Shown here: piece after piece, positions 1-7,503 of the stretch
Position numbering within the stretch: the first letter of the stretch is position 1
How the letters are laid out: each line of letters opens with the position of its first letter
Assembly (NCBI GenBank): GCA_050943575.1
Contig: JBMNPL010000001.1
Coordinates: forward strand, 62,001-126,000
DNA length: 64,000 bases
From: WRCA01 sp050943575
GTDB taxonomy: Bacteria > Pseudomonadota > Alphaproteobacteria > Rs-D84
Direction: 5' to 3'
Notes under the pieces: model-generated
What the model saw: the letters and a program-made list of their open reading frames with translations, nothing else
Database searches by the model: none
Told to the model about the DNA's origin: nothing
Position numbers and translations under genes: made by a program

Positions 1-1
1 T

Positions 2-580
2 TGTGGTTATCCATTCCCAGCAAATCTAGATTTAGGCGATTATCCAATGTGTCCAGTTTGTGCGAATGGAAAAAACAAATTAGATTGGTTGCGTAGCGCG
101 TGTGTTTATGATGATTTTTCCAAAGATATAATGTTATCATTTAAACATGCAGGACAAATTCAATATCAAAAAATTATGAGTCGTGCTATGATTATGGCAT
201 TACAAGAAATAAATGAAAAAATTGATATTGTTATACCTGTACCACTTTCAAATAGACGCTTGTTCAAACGTGGATATAATCAAGCAACATTACTTGCGTA
301 TCCGATTAAAAATTATTTTGGTGCCGTATTAGATGTTAATTCTGTAACACGAAAACATCGTCCAGATATGGGGCATAAAAATGAAAGACAACGTAAAGAA
401 AATATTCGTGGAGTTTTCAGTATTGTTCATCCAGAAAAAATTTATGGTAAAACAATTTTATTAGTTGATGATGTTATGACAACTGGCGCAACACTGGCAG
501 AATTAAATCGTGTATTAAAAAAAGCGGGGGCAAAATCGGTAATGGGTATAACTTTTTGTCGAGTGGTTAGAGCTATTTAA
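2..580 (+). CDS. comF: ComF family phosphoribosyltransferase, 5' end outside the window
   Basis: The reading frame is open from base 2, so the true start lies upstream and the ATG at 47 is only internal. The visible N-terminal part holds a Cys pair (MCPVC) preceded by another Cys, which fits the zinc ribbon at the start of ComF proteins. The C-terminal half has the phosphoribosyltransferase PRPP-binding signature LLVDDVMTTGATL. ComF proteins act in DNA uptake in competent bacteria and are related to amidophosphoribosyltransferases, but their reaction is poorly defined. A comEC gene lies at 37.5-39.3 kb, so two competence-family genes are present. The family call is firm; the cellular role is inferred. 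Confidence 0.9.
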   Translation, partial: CGYPFPANLDLGDYPMCPVCANGKNKLDWLRSACVYDDFSKDIMLSFKHAGQIQYQKIMSRAMIMALQEINEKIDIVIPVPLSNRRLFKRGYNQATLLAYPIKNYFGAVLDVNSVTRKHRPDMGHKNERQRKENIRGVFSIVHPEKIYGKTILLVDDVMTTGATLAELNRVLKKAGAKSVMGITFCRVVRAI

Positions 581-654
581 TTAAATTGATTTTCATATTT
601 TTGTGTGCTAATTTTATGTCTAAATCTGATTAATAAAAATCAAGAGGAGTTAAA

Positions 655-1185
655 ATGAGAAATATTTTACCTATTGTTTTTGTGCTTTTACCAATCACAA
701 CACATGCAATGCCATTAACAGGATTTTATCAAACAATTGATGATGAAACGAATAAACCAAAATCGATTGTCGCATTATATGAATGTAAAGATTCAGATGA
801 TTCAGAATTGGAATTATGTGGTAGAATAGTTGCTTTATATGATTTAGAAACTGGTAAAATATCAGAAACTTTAAGTAAACCGGTTCGTGTTGCAGACAAA
901 GTTAAAGGTTCTCCAAAAATGGCAGGGTTAGATATTATTTGGGGTATGGAATGGGATTCAGATGATTTAGAATATTCTGATGGTAAAATAATGGATCCTA
1001 AAAAAGGTAGTGTATATTCAGCTTTGATTTGGCAAGATAAAAAAGATACATCAAAATTGCAAGTTCGGGGTAAAATTGGGCCATTTGGCAGAACACAAAC
1101 TTGGAATTCTATGAAACTTTCAGATTTGCCGAAAGATCTTCAAAAACTAGATACAAAAAAATGGAAAGTTGTAGTGATAAAATAA
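655..1185 (+). CDS. DUF2147 domain secreted protein
   Basis: This 176-residue protein starts with a hydrophobic signal peptide ending near THA at residue 18. The mature part matches the DUF2147 pattern: an opening G-x-Y-x-T-I-D-D with KPKSIVAL, a central GxxKMAGLDI block, a DPKKGSVY block, and a closing VRGKIGPFGRTQTW. Proteins of this family are small, exported and probably beta-rich; their function is unknown. An AGAGG-type ribosome site (AAGAGGAG) lies just before the ATG. The gene is closed by a hairpin terminator and appears to be transcribed alone. Confidence 0.85.
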   Translation: MRNILPIVFVLLPITTHAMPLTGFYQTIDDETNKPKSIVALYECKDSDDSELELCGRIVALYDLETGKISETLSKPVRVADKVKGSPKMAGLDIIWGMEWDSDDLEYSDGKIMDPKKGSVYSALIWQDKKDTSKLQVRGKIGPFGRTQTWNSMKLSDLPKDLQKLDTKKWKVVVIK

Positions 1186-1211
1186 TATAAATTGCGCGTT
1201 TATATTTTAAT

Positions 1212-1239
1212 AATGCCGCGCTTGAACAGCGGCATTTTT
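1212..1239 (+). terminator. Rho-independent terminator after the DUF2147 gene
   Basis: An eight-base stem AATGCCGC/GCGGCATT closes a nine-base loop and runs straight into a T run. It separates the DUF2147 gene from valS. Confidence 0.85.
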
Positions 1240-1273
1240 AATTGTAGAATATATTTAATTAATAAGGGTAAAA

Positions 1274-3652
1274 ATGAAAATTATACTTGAAAAAACTTTA
1301 ATCTCACGTGAAATAGAAACACGTATTCAGAAGTTTTGGGACAAGAACAATTTTTGGGAAAACGATATAAATAGCAAAAAGCCAGCTTTTTGCGTAATGA
1401 TGCCGCCACCAAATATAACCGGTAATTTGCATATGGGGCATGCGCTGGACAATGTTTTAACAGATATTATTTGTCGTTATAAAAGAATGGATGGTTTTGA
1501 TGTTTTGTGGCAACCAGGAACAGATCATGCATCAATCGCTACGCAATTATTAGTAGAAAGAGAGTTGTCAAAAAATGGTATAAACCCAAAAAAATTATCT
1601 AAACAAGAGTTGTTATCTTACGCTCATAAATGGAAAGAAGAAAAAGGTAATCAAATTGTTAATCAGTTACATGTATTAGGGGTTACGCCGGCTTGGTCAA
1701 GATCTCGTTTTACAATGGATGAAGGTTTGTCTCGTGCGGTTATTAAATTATTCGTTCAAATGTATAATGATAATTTAATTTATAAAGCCCGTCGTTTAGT
1801 TAATTGGTGTCCGAAACAACAAACAACAATTTCTGATTTAGAAATAGAAACTCGTGAAGAACAAGGAAAATTTTATTATTTTAATTATCCCTTAAAAAAT
1901 GGTGGTGAAATAGAAATTGCTACAACTAGACCAGAAACTATGTTTGGTGATAAGGCAATTGCGATTCATCCTGATAATGAAAGATTAAAACATTTAATTG
2001 GTAATACAGCGATTATTCCGTTAACCGATATTGAAATACCGGTGATAGCAGATGAACACGCGGATCCAGAAAAAGGAACAGGTGCGGTAAAGATTACCCC
2101 AGCTCATGATCAGGACGATTGGGTTGTTGGGCAACGGCATAATTTAGAACCATTATGCATTTTAACACCAGATGCCAAAATGTTAGATGTTTTACAAGTG
2201 CCCACAAAATATCATGGATTAGATAGATATGAAGCAAGAAAGCTTATAGTTAAAGATATAGAAGCTGCGGGATTGATGATAAAAATAGAAGATAAAATAA
2301 TTCCGACCCCGTATTCCGAGCGTGGAAATTGTGTTATTGAGTATATGATTCGTGATGAATGGTTTGTTGATGCGAAAAAATTAGCTGTTAGTGCGATGGA
2401 AGTTGCGGAAAATGGCAAACTTGAGTTTATACCAGAACATAGAAAAAATCTTTATATGTCATGGTTGAAAGATATTCACGAATGGAGTATTTCACGTCAA
2501 TTATGGTGGGGGCATCAAATTCCGGCTTGGTATGATGAGCAAGGAAATATTTATGTAGTAGAAGATGAAAAACAATTACCAAAAGATAAAAAATTAGTTC
2601 GTGATGAATCTTGTTTAGATACTTGGTTTTCATCGGCACTTTGGCCATTTTCAACTCTGGGGTGGCCGGATAAAACACCGGAGTTAGATAAGTATTATCC
2701 GACTGATTTATTGATTACTGGAACTGATTTAATTTTCTTTTGGGTTGCGCGTATGGTGATGATGGGTATGTATACAATGGGTGATGTGCCGTTTCGTACA
2801 GTAAGTTTTCACGGTATGGTAAGAGATTCCAAGGGACAAAAGATGTCCAAAACAAAAGGGAATGGGACAGATCCATTAGAAGTTATAGAAAAATATGGTG
2901 CGGATGCGCTTCGTTATTGGGTTGCAACAACACCGATAGGTCAAGATGTTAAATATTCAGAAGATGATGTTAAACGTGGTAGCAAATTACTTACTAAACT
3001 ATGGAATGCTACAAAGTATGTTTTAATAAATTTACAAGATTTTAATAATAAATCTACCCCGATAGAGATTGATAACAGGTTTATAGAAGATAGATGGATA
3101 TTGTTTGAATTAAATAATACGATTGATAAAGTACGAAAATATATAGATAAATATGATATATTTAATGCACGTGCAACAATTGATATGTTTTTTTATGATG
3201 TATTTTGTGATCAATATCTAGAATTTATAAAAGATAGATTTTGGACACCAGAAAACTATAATTCAGAATCAAAATCTTCTGCGCAATGGACATTATGGGA
3301 AGTTTTATATGATATTATAAGACTTTATGCACCGTTTATACCCTTTATTACAGAAGAGTTATATCAAAAAATATATTCAGATGAAACACAAACATTGCAT
3401 TTAAACCAATATCCAGTATATCAAAAAGAAAGAAATACAGATGTTTCAAAAATGGGAATCGCATTAGATATATTAAAACGAGTTCGTGGATTACGAACCG
3501 ATTATAAAATTGGGAATGGTGCAAAATTAGAAAAAGTGATTTTAGATACAGAAATTTCATCAGAATTATATGGTGTTATAAAATCAGGCGCTCGAGCAGA
3601 TGCTATAGAGTTAGGTAATACATTTAACATAGTTGTGAAGCAAAATGATTAA
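1274..3652 (+). CDS. valS: Valyl-tRNA synthetase (class I), short C-terminus
   Basis: ValS joins valine to tRNA-Val in the cytoplasm. The class I signatures are clear: HMGH at residues 53-56 after PPPNITGNL, and KMSKT at 523-527. The CP1 editing domain is present, with TTRPETMFGDKAI and a GTGAVKITPAHD block. The anticodon-binding domain follows. At 792 residues it is well below the roughly 870-950 of usual bacterial ValS: the protein ends soon after the anticodon-binding region and I see no C-terminal coiled coil. The start has an AAGGG ribosome site. The 3' end overlaps the following thioesterase gene by eight bases, so the two are likely co-translated. Confidence 0.96.
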   Translation: MKIILEKTLISREIETRIQKFWDKNNFWENDINSKKPAFCVMMPPPNITGNLHMGHALDNVLTDIICRYKRMDGFDVLWQPGTDHASIATQLLVERELSKNGINPKKLSKQELLSYAHKWKEEKGNQIVNQLHVLGVTPAWSRSRFTMDEGLSRAVIKLFVQMYNDNLIYKARRLVNWCPKQQTTISDLEIETREEQGKFYYFNYPLKNGGEIEIATTRPETMFGDKAIAIHPDNERLKHLIGNTAIIPLTDIEIPVIADEHADPEKGTGAVKITPAHDQDDWVVGQRHNLEPLCILTPDAKMLDVLQVPTKYHGLDRYEARKLIVKDIEAAGLMIKIEDKIIPTPYSERGNCVIEYMIRDEWFVDAKKLAVSAMEVAENGKLEFIPEHRKNLYMSWLKDIHEWSISRQLWWGHQIPAWYDEQGNIYVVEDEKQLPKDKKLVRDESCLDTWFSSALWPFSTLGWPDKTPELDKYYPTDLLITGTDLIFFWVARMVMMGMYTMGDVPFRTVSFHGMVRDSKGQKMSKTKGNGTDPLEVIEKYGADALRYWVATTPIGQDVKYSEDDVKRGSKLLTKLWNATKYVLINLQDFNNKSTPIEIDNRFIEDRWILFELNNTIDKVRKYIDKYDIFNARATIDMFFYDVFCDQYLEFIKDRFWTPENYNSESKSSAQWTLWEVLYDIIRLYAPFIPFITEELYQKIYSDETQTLHLNQYPVYQKERNTDVSKMGIALDILKRVRGLRTDYKIGNGAKLEKVILDTEISSELYGVIKSGARADAIELGNTFNIVVKQND

Positions 3653-4379
3653 TAAATATACTGAAAATAAAATCGTAAAAACTTATCAATGTGATAGGCA
3701 TGGATTTATCCGTCCTATTATTTTAATGAATTATTTACAAGATGTTGCTGATAGCCATGCTGAACTTTTGGGTGTTGGACGCAAGTTTTGTATAAAAAAG
3801 AGCATTGCTTGGGTTGTCACACATTATTTAATAGATATTATTAAACTTCCGTTTGAATCGGATAAGTTAATTATTTCTACATGGCCGGTGGATAATGGTC
3901 CGCTAAAAGCGATTCGTGATTTTGAAATTCATGGATCAGATGGGCAATTAATGATTCGCGCCACTAGTCAATGGATTTTGATAGATACGGTTGCGCGTAG
4001 ACCACTTAGACTGATGGATTGTTTACCAGCAGATTGGTCTTGTAATACGAATCGTGCGCTGGATTTACCATTTGATAAATTTCCAGATTTTATATCAACT
4101 GAAAAAGATACTTTGTTTTCAATTTGTTATGATGATGTGGATATAAATCAGCATGTAAATAATGCTATTTATGCTAAATGGGCAACAGAAAGTGTAGGGG
4201 TAAAGTTTCGTGATACACATAGTTTGCGAAAACTTTTTATTAATTTTAAAAAGGAAATTCCACATAATATAAATAATGTAATTATAGAAACAGCGATAAA
4301 TGATTTAACAAGTCGTCATAGAATAAAAACAGATGATATTGAAAACGCAAATATTATTTGTGAATGGGGATTAAATTAA
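3645..4379 (+). CDS. Acyl-ACP thioesterase-like protein (double hotdog)
   Basis: The 244 residues match the bacterial acyl-ACP thioesterase family, two hotdog folds in tandem. The N-terminal half has the YQCDRHGFIRP and NYLQDVADSHAELLG blocks, followed by WVVTHYLIDI. The second half has DVDINQHVNNAIYAKW, the Asn/His-containing segment seen in FatA/FatB-like enzymes. Such enzymes release fatty acids from acyl carrier protein. The gene overlaps the end of valS by eight bases, which suggests translational coupling but no known shared function. Substrate chain length cannot be read from the sequence. Confidence 0.82.
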   Translation: MINKYTENKIVKTYQCDRHGFIRPIILMNYLQDVADSHAELLGVGRKFCIKKSIAWVVTHYLIDIIKLPFESDKLIISTWPVDNGPLKAIRDFEIHGSDGQLMIRATSQWILIDTVARRPLRLMDCLPADWSCNTNRALDLPFDKFPDFISTEKDTLFSICYDDVDINQHVNNAIYAKWATESVGVKFRDTHSLRKLFINFKKEIPHNINNVIIETAINDLTSRHRIKTDDIENANIICEWGLN

Positions 4380-4465
4380 TTCTTATATATTTGTTATTTT
4401 ATACTTTTAAAACTAAAAAAAATTTGTTATAATTATGAAAAGTTGTTTTAAAGGGAGCAATTATT

Positions 4466-5812
4466 ATGAAAAAATTTTTATTCACACTTATAGGAATAGT
4501 TGTTTGTATTGGTGCGTCAGCAAATGATAAAATAACAATTGAGATTCAGGATTTAGTTTTAGCTAATGGTGAAAAAGAGTCAGATGTGCTTGATGTAGTG
4601 ACGGGTAGACTCTCAATCCAGCCAGGTAACTTAGCTTTTGTTGCTAAAGTTGGCGATAATAAAGCTGTAAAGCCTCTTAAAACTGGCGGATGGATTTTCG
4701 GGAAGTCTGTTAATAAGACTTTAAAAAAATCTTACCCTGGTGGTACTGATTATTTTTATGATATTTTTGAAATTGAGTATGGGTGTAATACTACAAGAGC
4801 ATCAAAAGCGCCCTCATTAGATTTTGGTGATATGGTTTTTTGTGAATATCCGCAAACAAATACTTGTTTAAATGCAGGATATGGTAAAAATGAGTCGGGT
4901 TCTGGAAAAACTAGACTCTGGAATGATTTTTGGGAAGGGTGTAGAGATGCTTATTGTTCGGGATATGACGGAGCTGTTCCAGAAAATGCTGTTCCTGTTA
5001 TGGATGATAGTTCTATAAAAAATAAATGTTGGTGGTGGTCTTGTATCAATGGTTTTTCTAAAAATAATAATAAATGTATATGTAGCGGAGATAATACATA
5101 TATTACTACATATAAAAAAAATACAAAAGTTTGTGCTAAATGTACAGGTAAAGATATGTATATTATAGACAGAAATGGTAAACCAGTTTGTGCTAAATGT
5201 ACAGGTAAGAATATATATGTTGATGGTGTTGAGGGTAAAAGAGATTGCGAATCATGTCCTAATGAGTTAAAAGATGGCAAATGTGAGAAAACAACAAAAC
5301 CACCGAGAAAAGGTCCCGACGGTCCAAAAATTATTAATCCTCCAAAACCACCAGTTTCAGAAAAGCCAGGGACTATCGGAGAAGATAATCGTACCGAATG
5401 TGAAAAAGGTACAAAAGGTTATGTGGATTTTGAAGGTGAATGTATAACTGAAGAAGAAAAAGGCAATATATTAGAAGAACGAGAAAAAGAGCGTATTGCT
5501 AAAGAAAAGGCTCAGAAAATTTTAGATTTACAATCGCGTATCGATAAAGCGGCTAATGTATCTGAAAAATTAGTAGCAGATTATTCAAGTGCTAAAAAAT
5601 CAGTTTGGAAAGATGCTGATGGTAAATTTAATAAAGCGCGATTAGCATCTGATTCTATTGCTGGAATTGTAATGGGTGCTACTGGTGGTTTAATTACTCA
5701 TAGCGTTGTTAAAAAGAGTCAAATTAAAAAAGGTTTAGAAGATGTTGCTTGTTTTGTAGGAGATTCAGAAGTAGCCAATTTTGGTGATGAATTTACAGTG
5801 GGGTTAAAATAA
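4466..5812 (+). CDS. Secreted Cys-repeat protein with C-terminal hydrophobic segment, unknown function
   Basis: I do not recognise a named family. The 448-residue product has a signal peptide (residues 1-19, ending ASA), then a Cys-containing globular part. A 19-residue unit starting CAKCTGK is repeated at residues 223 and 242, followed by a third CESC pair. A Pro/Lys-rich linker comes next, then a highly charged probable coiled coil around residues 325-370, and near the C-terminus a Gly-rich hydrophobic segment (GIVMGATGGLI) with a further Cys. A TATAAT box at 4428-4433 and a strong AAAGGGAG ribosome site precede it. The layout suggests an envelope protein. It may form a pair with the next gene, which also has a signal peptide and a Gly-rich segment. 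Confidence 0.75.
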   Translation: MKKFLFTLIGIVVCIGASANDKITIEIQDLVLANGEKESDVLDVVTGRLSIQPGNLAFVAKVGDNKAVKPLKTGGWIFGKSVNKTLKKSYPGGTDYFYDIFEIEYGCNTTRASKAPSLDFGDMVFCEYPQTNTCLNAGYGKNESGSGKTRLWNDFWEGCRDAYCSGYDGAVPENAVPVMDDSSIKNKCWWWSCINGFSKNNNKCICSGDNTYITTYKKNTKVCAKCTGKDMYIIDRNGKPVCAKCTGKNIYVDGVEGKRDCESCPNELKDGKCEKTTKPPRKGPDGPKIINPPKPPVSEKPGTIGEDNRTECEKGTKGYVDFEGECITEEEKGNILEEREKERIAKEKAQKILDLQSRIDKAANVSEKLVADYSSAKKSVWKDADGKFNKARLASDSIAGIVMGATGGLITHSVVKKSQIKKGLEDVACFVGDSEVANFGDEFTVGLK

Positions 5813-5863
5813 CTCTTTGATATAAAACAGGAATTTGACCTAAATTATAAAAAAGGTGTAAAA

Positions 5864-6601
5864 ATGAAAAAATATTTGGTTTGTTTGTGCTCTTTATTAG
5901 TTGCTATTCCAGCAATTGCTGCTCAACCAAAAAGAGATGCTCGTGTTAGTACCAAAGGTGAAGTTGTGTCAGCACATCGTGTAGCTGCGAGTCCATCGTC
6001 AGCGCCGGCTGCGTCAGCATCCCAGCAACCTAAAGAGACTACAATAGATACACGTGCAGCAGAAAAAGAAGCTTGTGTTAGTCGTAATGCAACCGCAGGA
6101 AATATATTTGTTTGGGCATCAAAAACAAATAATGGCAATTATGAATCAATGATTGAAGATACAAAAAATCCAGATAATAATGCATGTTTTGTTCGTGTAA
6201 CATTAAAATCTAAAAATCCTAAAACTAAAATTAATGAATCGTCTAAATATTTTATAACAGATGGGCGATATACCTGTGGTGATTGGGAAAATGAAGAAAA
6301 AATAAAACAACAGATTTTAGATTCTAAAAAAAGTGGACGAGTCGGTGGAACGATTGCTGGTGCCGTTGGTGGTGCTGCAGTAGGTGTTGGTACGATGGAA
6401 TTAGTTGGAAATAAAATTATTGGTGGCAAGGTTCAGGGTCAAAAAGCTTTATCTGACGAAGAATTATTACGTTCTCAAATGTTGGCTGCAGGCAAAGAAA
6501 AAGATTGGAAAAAATACGAAGAATCACAACAAGAAATATCCAACCTTTGTGAAGAATTACATGCTCTTGGGGGAACATCAAAAGAATGTGGTGATGAATA
6601 A
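5864..6601 (+). CDS. Secreted protein with glycine-zipper segment, unknown function
   Basis: The protein has 245 residues. A signal peptide ends near AIA at residue 19. It is followed by an Ala/Ser-rich low-complexity stretch, a region with several Cys, a glycine-zipper-like hydrophobic stretch (TIAGAVGGAAVGVG, about residues 162-175) and a polar tail with two Cys. Glycine zippers are common in outer-membrane or surface proteins that insert into or associate with membranes. It follows the previous secreted protein by about 50 bases in the same direction and ends at a strong hairpin terminator. Function unknown. Confidence 0.75.
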   Translation: MKKYLVCLCSLLVAIPAIAAQPKRDARVSTKGEVVSAHRVAASPSSAPAASASQQPKETTIDTRAAEKEACVSRNATAGNIFVWASKTNNGNYESMIEDTKNPDNNACFVRVTLKSKNPKTKINESSKYFITDGRYTCGDWENEEKIKQQILDSKKSGRVGGTIAGAVGGAAVGVGTMELVGNKIIGGKVQGQKALSDEELLRSQMLAAGKEKDWKKYEESQQEISNLCEELHALGGTSKECGDE

Positions 6602-6605
6602 ATTT

Positions 6606-6631
6606 AAAAACCGCCCGAAAGGGCGGTAATT
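6606..6631. terminator. Bidirectional terminator between the secreted protein gene and rpmH
   Basis: A perfect CCGCCC-GAAA-GGGCGG hairpin sits between the two convergent genes. It has a T run downstream on the plus strand and an A run upstream, so it can serve both strands. Confidence 0.88.
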
Positions 6632-6632
6632 T

Positions 6633-6785
6633 TTATCTGGTTGCAGATACTGCAACGCGAGCGCGCCCTTTGGCACGACGACGATTTAAAACATCACGTC
6701 CGCTTTTAGTGGACATTCTTTCTCTAAAACCATGAGTTCTAACCCTGCGTACTTTTGAAGGTTGATATGTTCTTTTAGTCGCCAT
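6633..6785 (-). CDS. rpmH: Ribosomal protein L34
   Basis: The minus strand encodes 50 residues with the L34 pattern: start MATKRTYQPSKVRRVRTHGF, then RERMSTKSGRDVLNRRRAKG and a basic tail. L34 is a small, highly basic protein of the large ribosomal subunit. The usual neighbours dnaA and rnpA are not adjacent; two unrecognised minus-strand ORFs lie upstream instead. The gene is short but the family identity is clear over its whole length. Confidence 0.97.
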   Translation of the reverse strand: MATKRTYQPSKVRRVRTHGFRERMSTKSGRDVLNRRRAKGRARVAVSATR

Positions 6786-6859
6786 TTTTAATTCTCTTTA
6801 TTTTTATTGCTAGGGCATTTAACCACAGCTTTTACTGATTTGCAAGTAAAATATAGTAA

Positions 6860-6976
6860 TTATTTTTTACGTTCATCAACAAGCCCAATCATTTTTAAAA
6901 ACTCTGTGAAAAGACACCAAGTAAATAAAAGAGCTGTAATTGTTATAATTGGTCTAAGAAGAATTGCAGAAACCAT
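6860..6976 (-). CDS. Possible 38-residue single-span membrane peptide
   Basis: A minus-strand ORF starts MVSAILLRPIITITALLF and contains one hydrophobic span of about 20 residues, then a short tail ending DERKK. An AAGGGAT ribosome site lies 8-10 bases before the ATG. The ORF starts 13 bases after the end of the upstream 117-codon gene and is followed by rpmH on the same strand, so the three could share a transcript. I recognise no family. Size, hydrophobicity and ribosome site support it, but a chance ORF cannot be excluded. Confidence 0.42.
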   Translation of the reverse strand: MVSAILLRPIITITALLFTWCLFTEFLKMIGLVDERKK

Positions 6977-6989
6977 ATTTTATATCCCT

Positions 6990-7343
6990 TTATCTTGATT
7001 TGTTAAAAAAATGTTTTTCTAAGATTTTTTCTATAACAACTTGTTTACTTGTCCCAACTATTTTATTTTTCTTTCCTTTGGGAATACCAAAACAGCGTAT
7101 AGATTTTTCTCTTTCTGTTGGAATTGCCCCGTTAAATTTTTTATCAAAGTTTATACCATATTTTTCTTTATCAGGCTCTATTTGAAAAAAAACTATCTCA
7201 AATTCAATACCAGTATGGGCTTGTGTAATAATTTTGGTTGTTTTTTCGGTTATAATATATGTAAGTCTAGAAAGACTACGTCCAAAAGTTACTTCGTTAC
7301 CAACCTGATAATCATTTTCAACATTTACTTCTGATCCTGCCAT
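6990..7343 (-). CDS. Hypothetical protein, 117 aa
   Basis: A minus-strand ORF with a strong GGGGG ribosome site before its ATG. The product is soluble-looking, with many Lys and Glu, no signal peptide and no membrane span. It looks like an alternating beta-strand protein ending in a basic helix. I recognise no family. It is oriented towards rpmH and may share its transcript. The opposite-strand ORF over the same bases lacks a ribosome site and looks like a shadow. Confidence 0.6.
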   Translation of the reverse strand: MAGSEVNVENDYQVGNEVTFGRSLSRLTYIITEKTTKIITQAHTGIEFEIVFFQIEPDKEKYGINFDKKFNGAIPTEREKSIRCFGIPKGKKNKIVGTSKQVVIEKILEKHFFNKSR

Positions 7344-7446
7344 AGTTTTACCCCCTTGTTGTTTTTAACAAACTAAATATAAACACATAAATATAGTTTG
7401 TCAAGTAATATATTAAGATAAAAATTATGTATTTTGATATTTTTTC

Positions 7447-7475
7447 TTGCTTAATTGGTGGTAATTTACTATTGT
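7447..7475 (+). promoter_or_regulatory. Probable gyrA promoter
   Basis: TTGCTT and TATTGT are separated by 17 bases and lie about 30 bases upstream of the gyrA start, which has its own GGAG ribosome site. Confidence 0.5.
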
Positions 7476-7503
7476 TATAAGGCTAAAAACGGAGAATTTT
7501 TAT

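Noticed and set aside
7041..7334. Plus-strand ORF of 97 codons opposite the 117-aa gene
   Set aside because: It has no ribosome site, and the minus-strand gene has a strong one.
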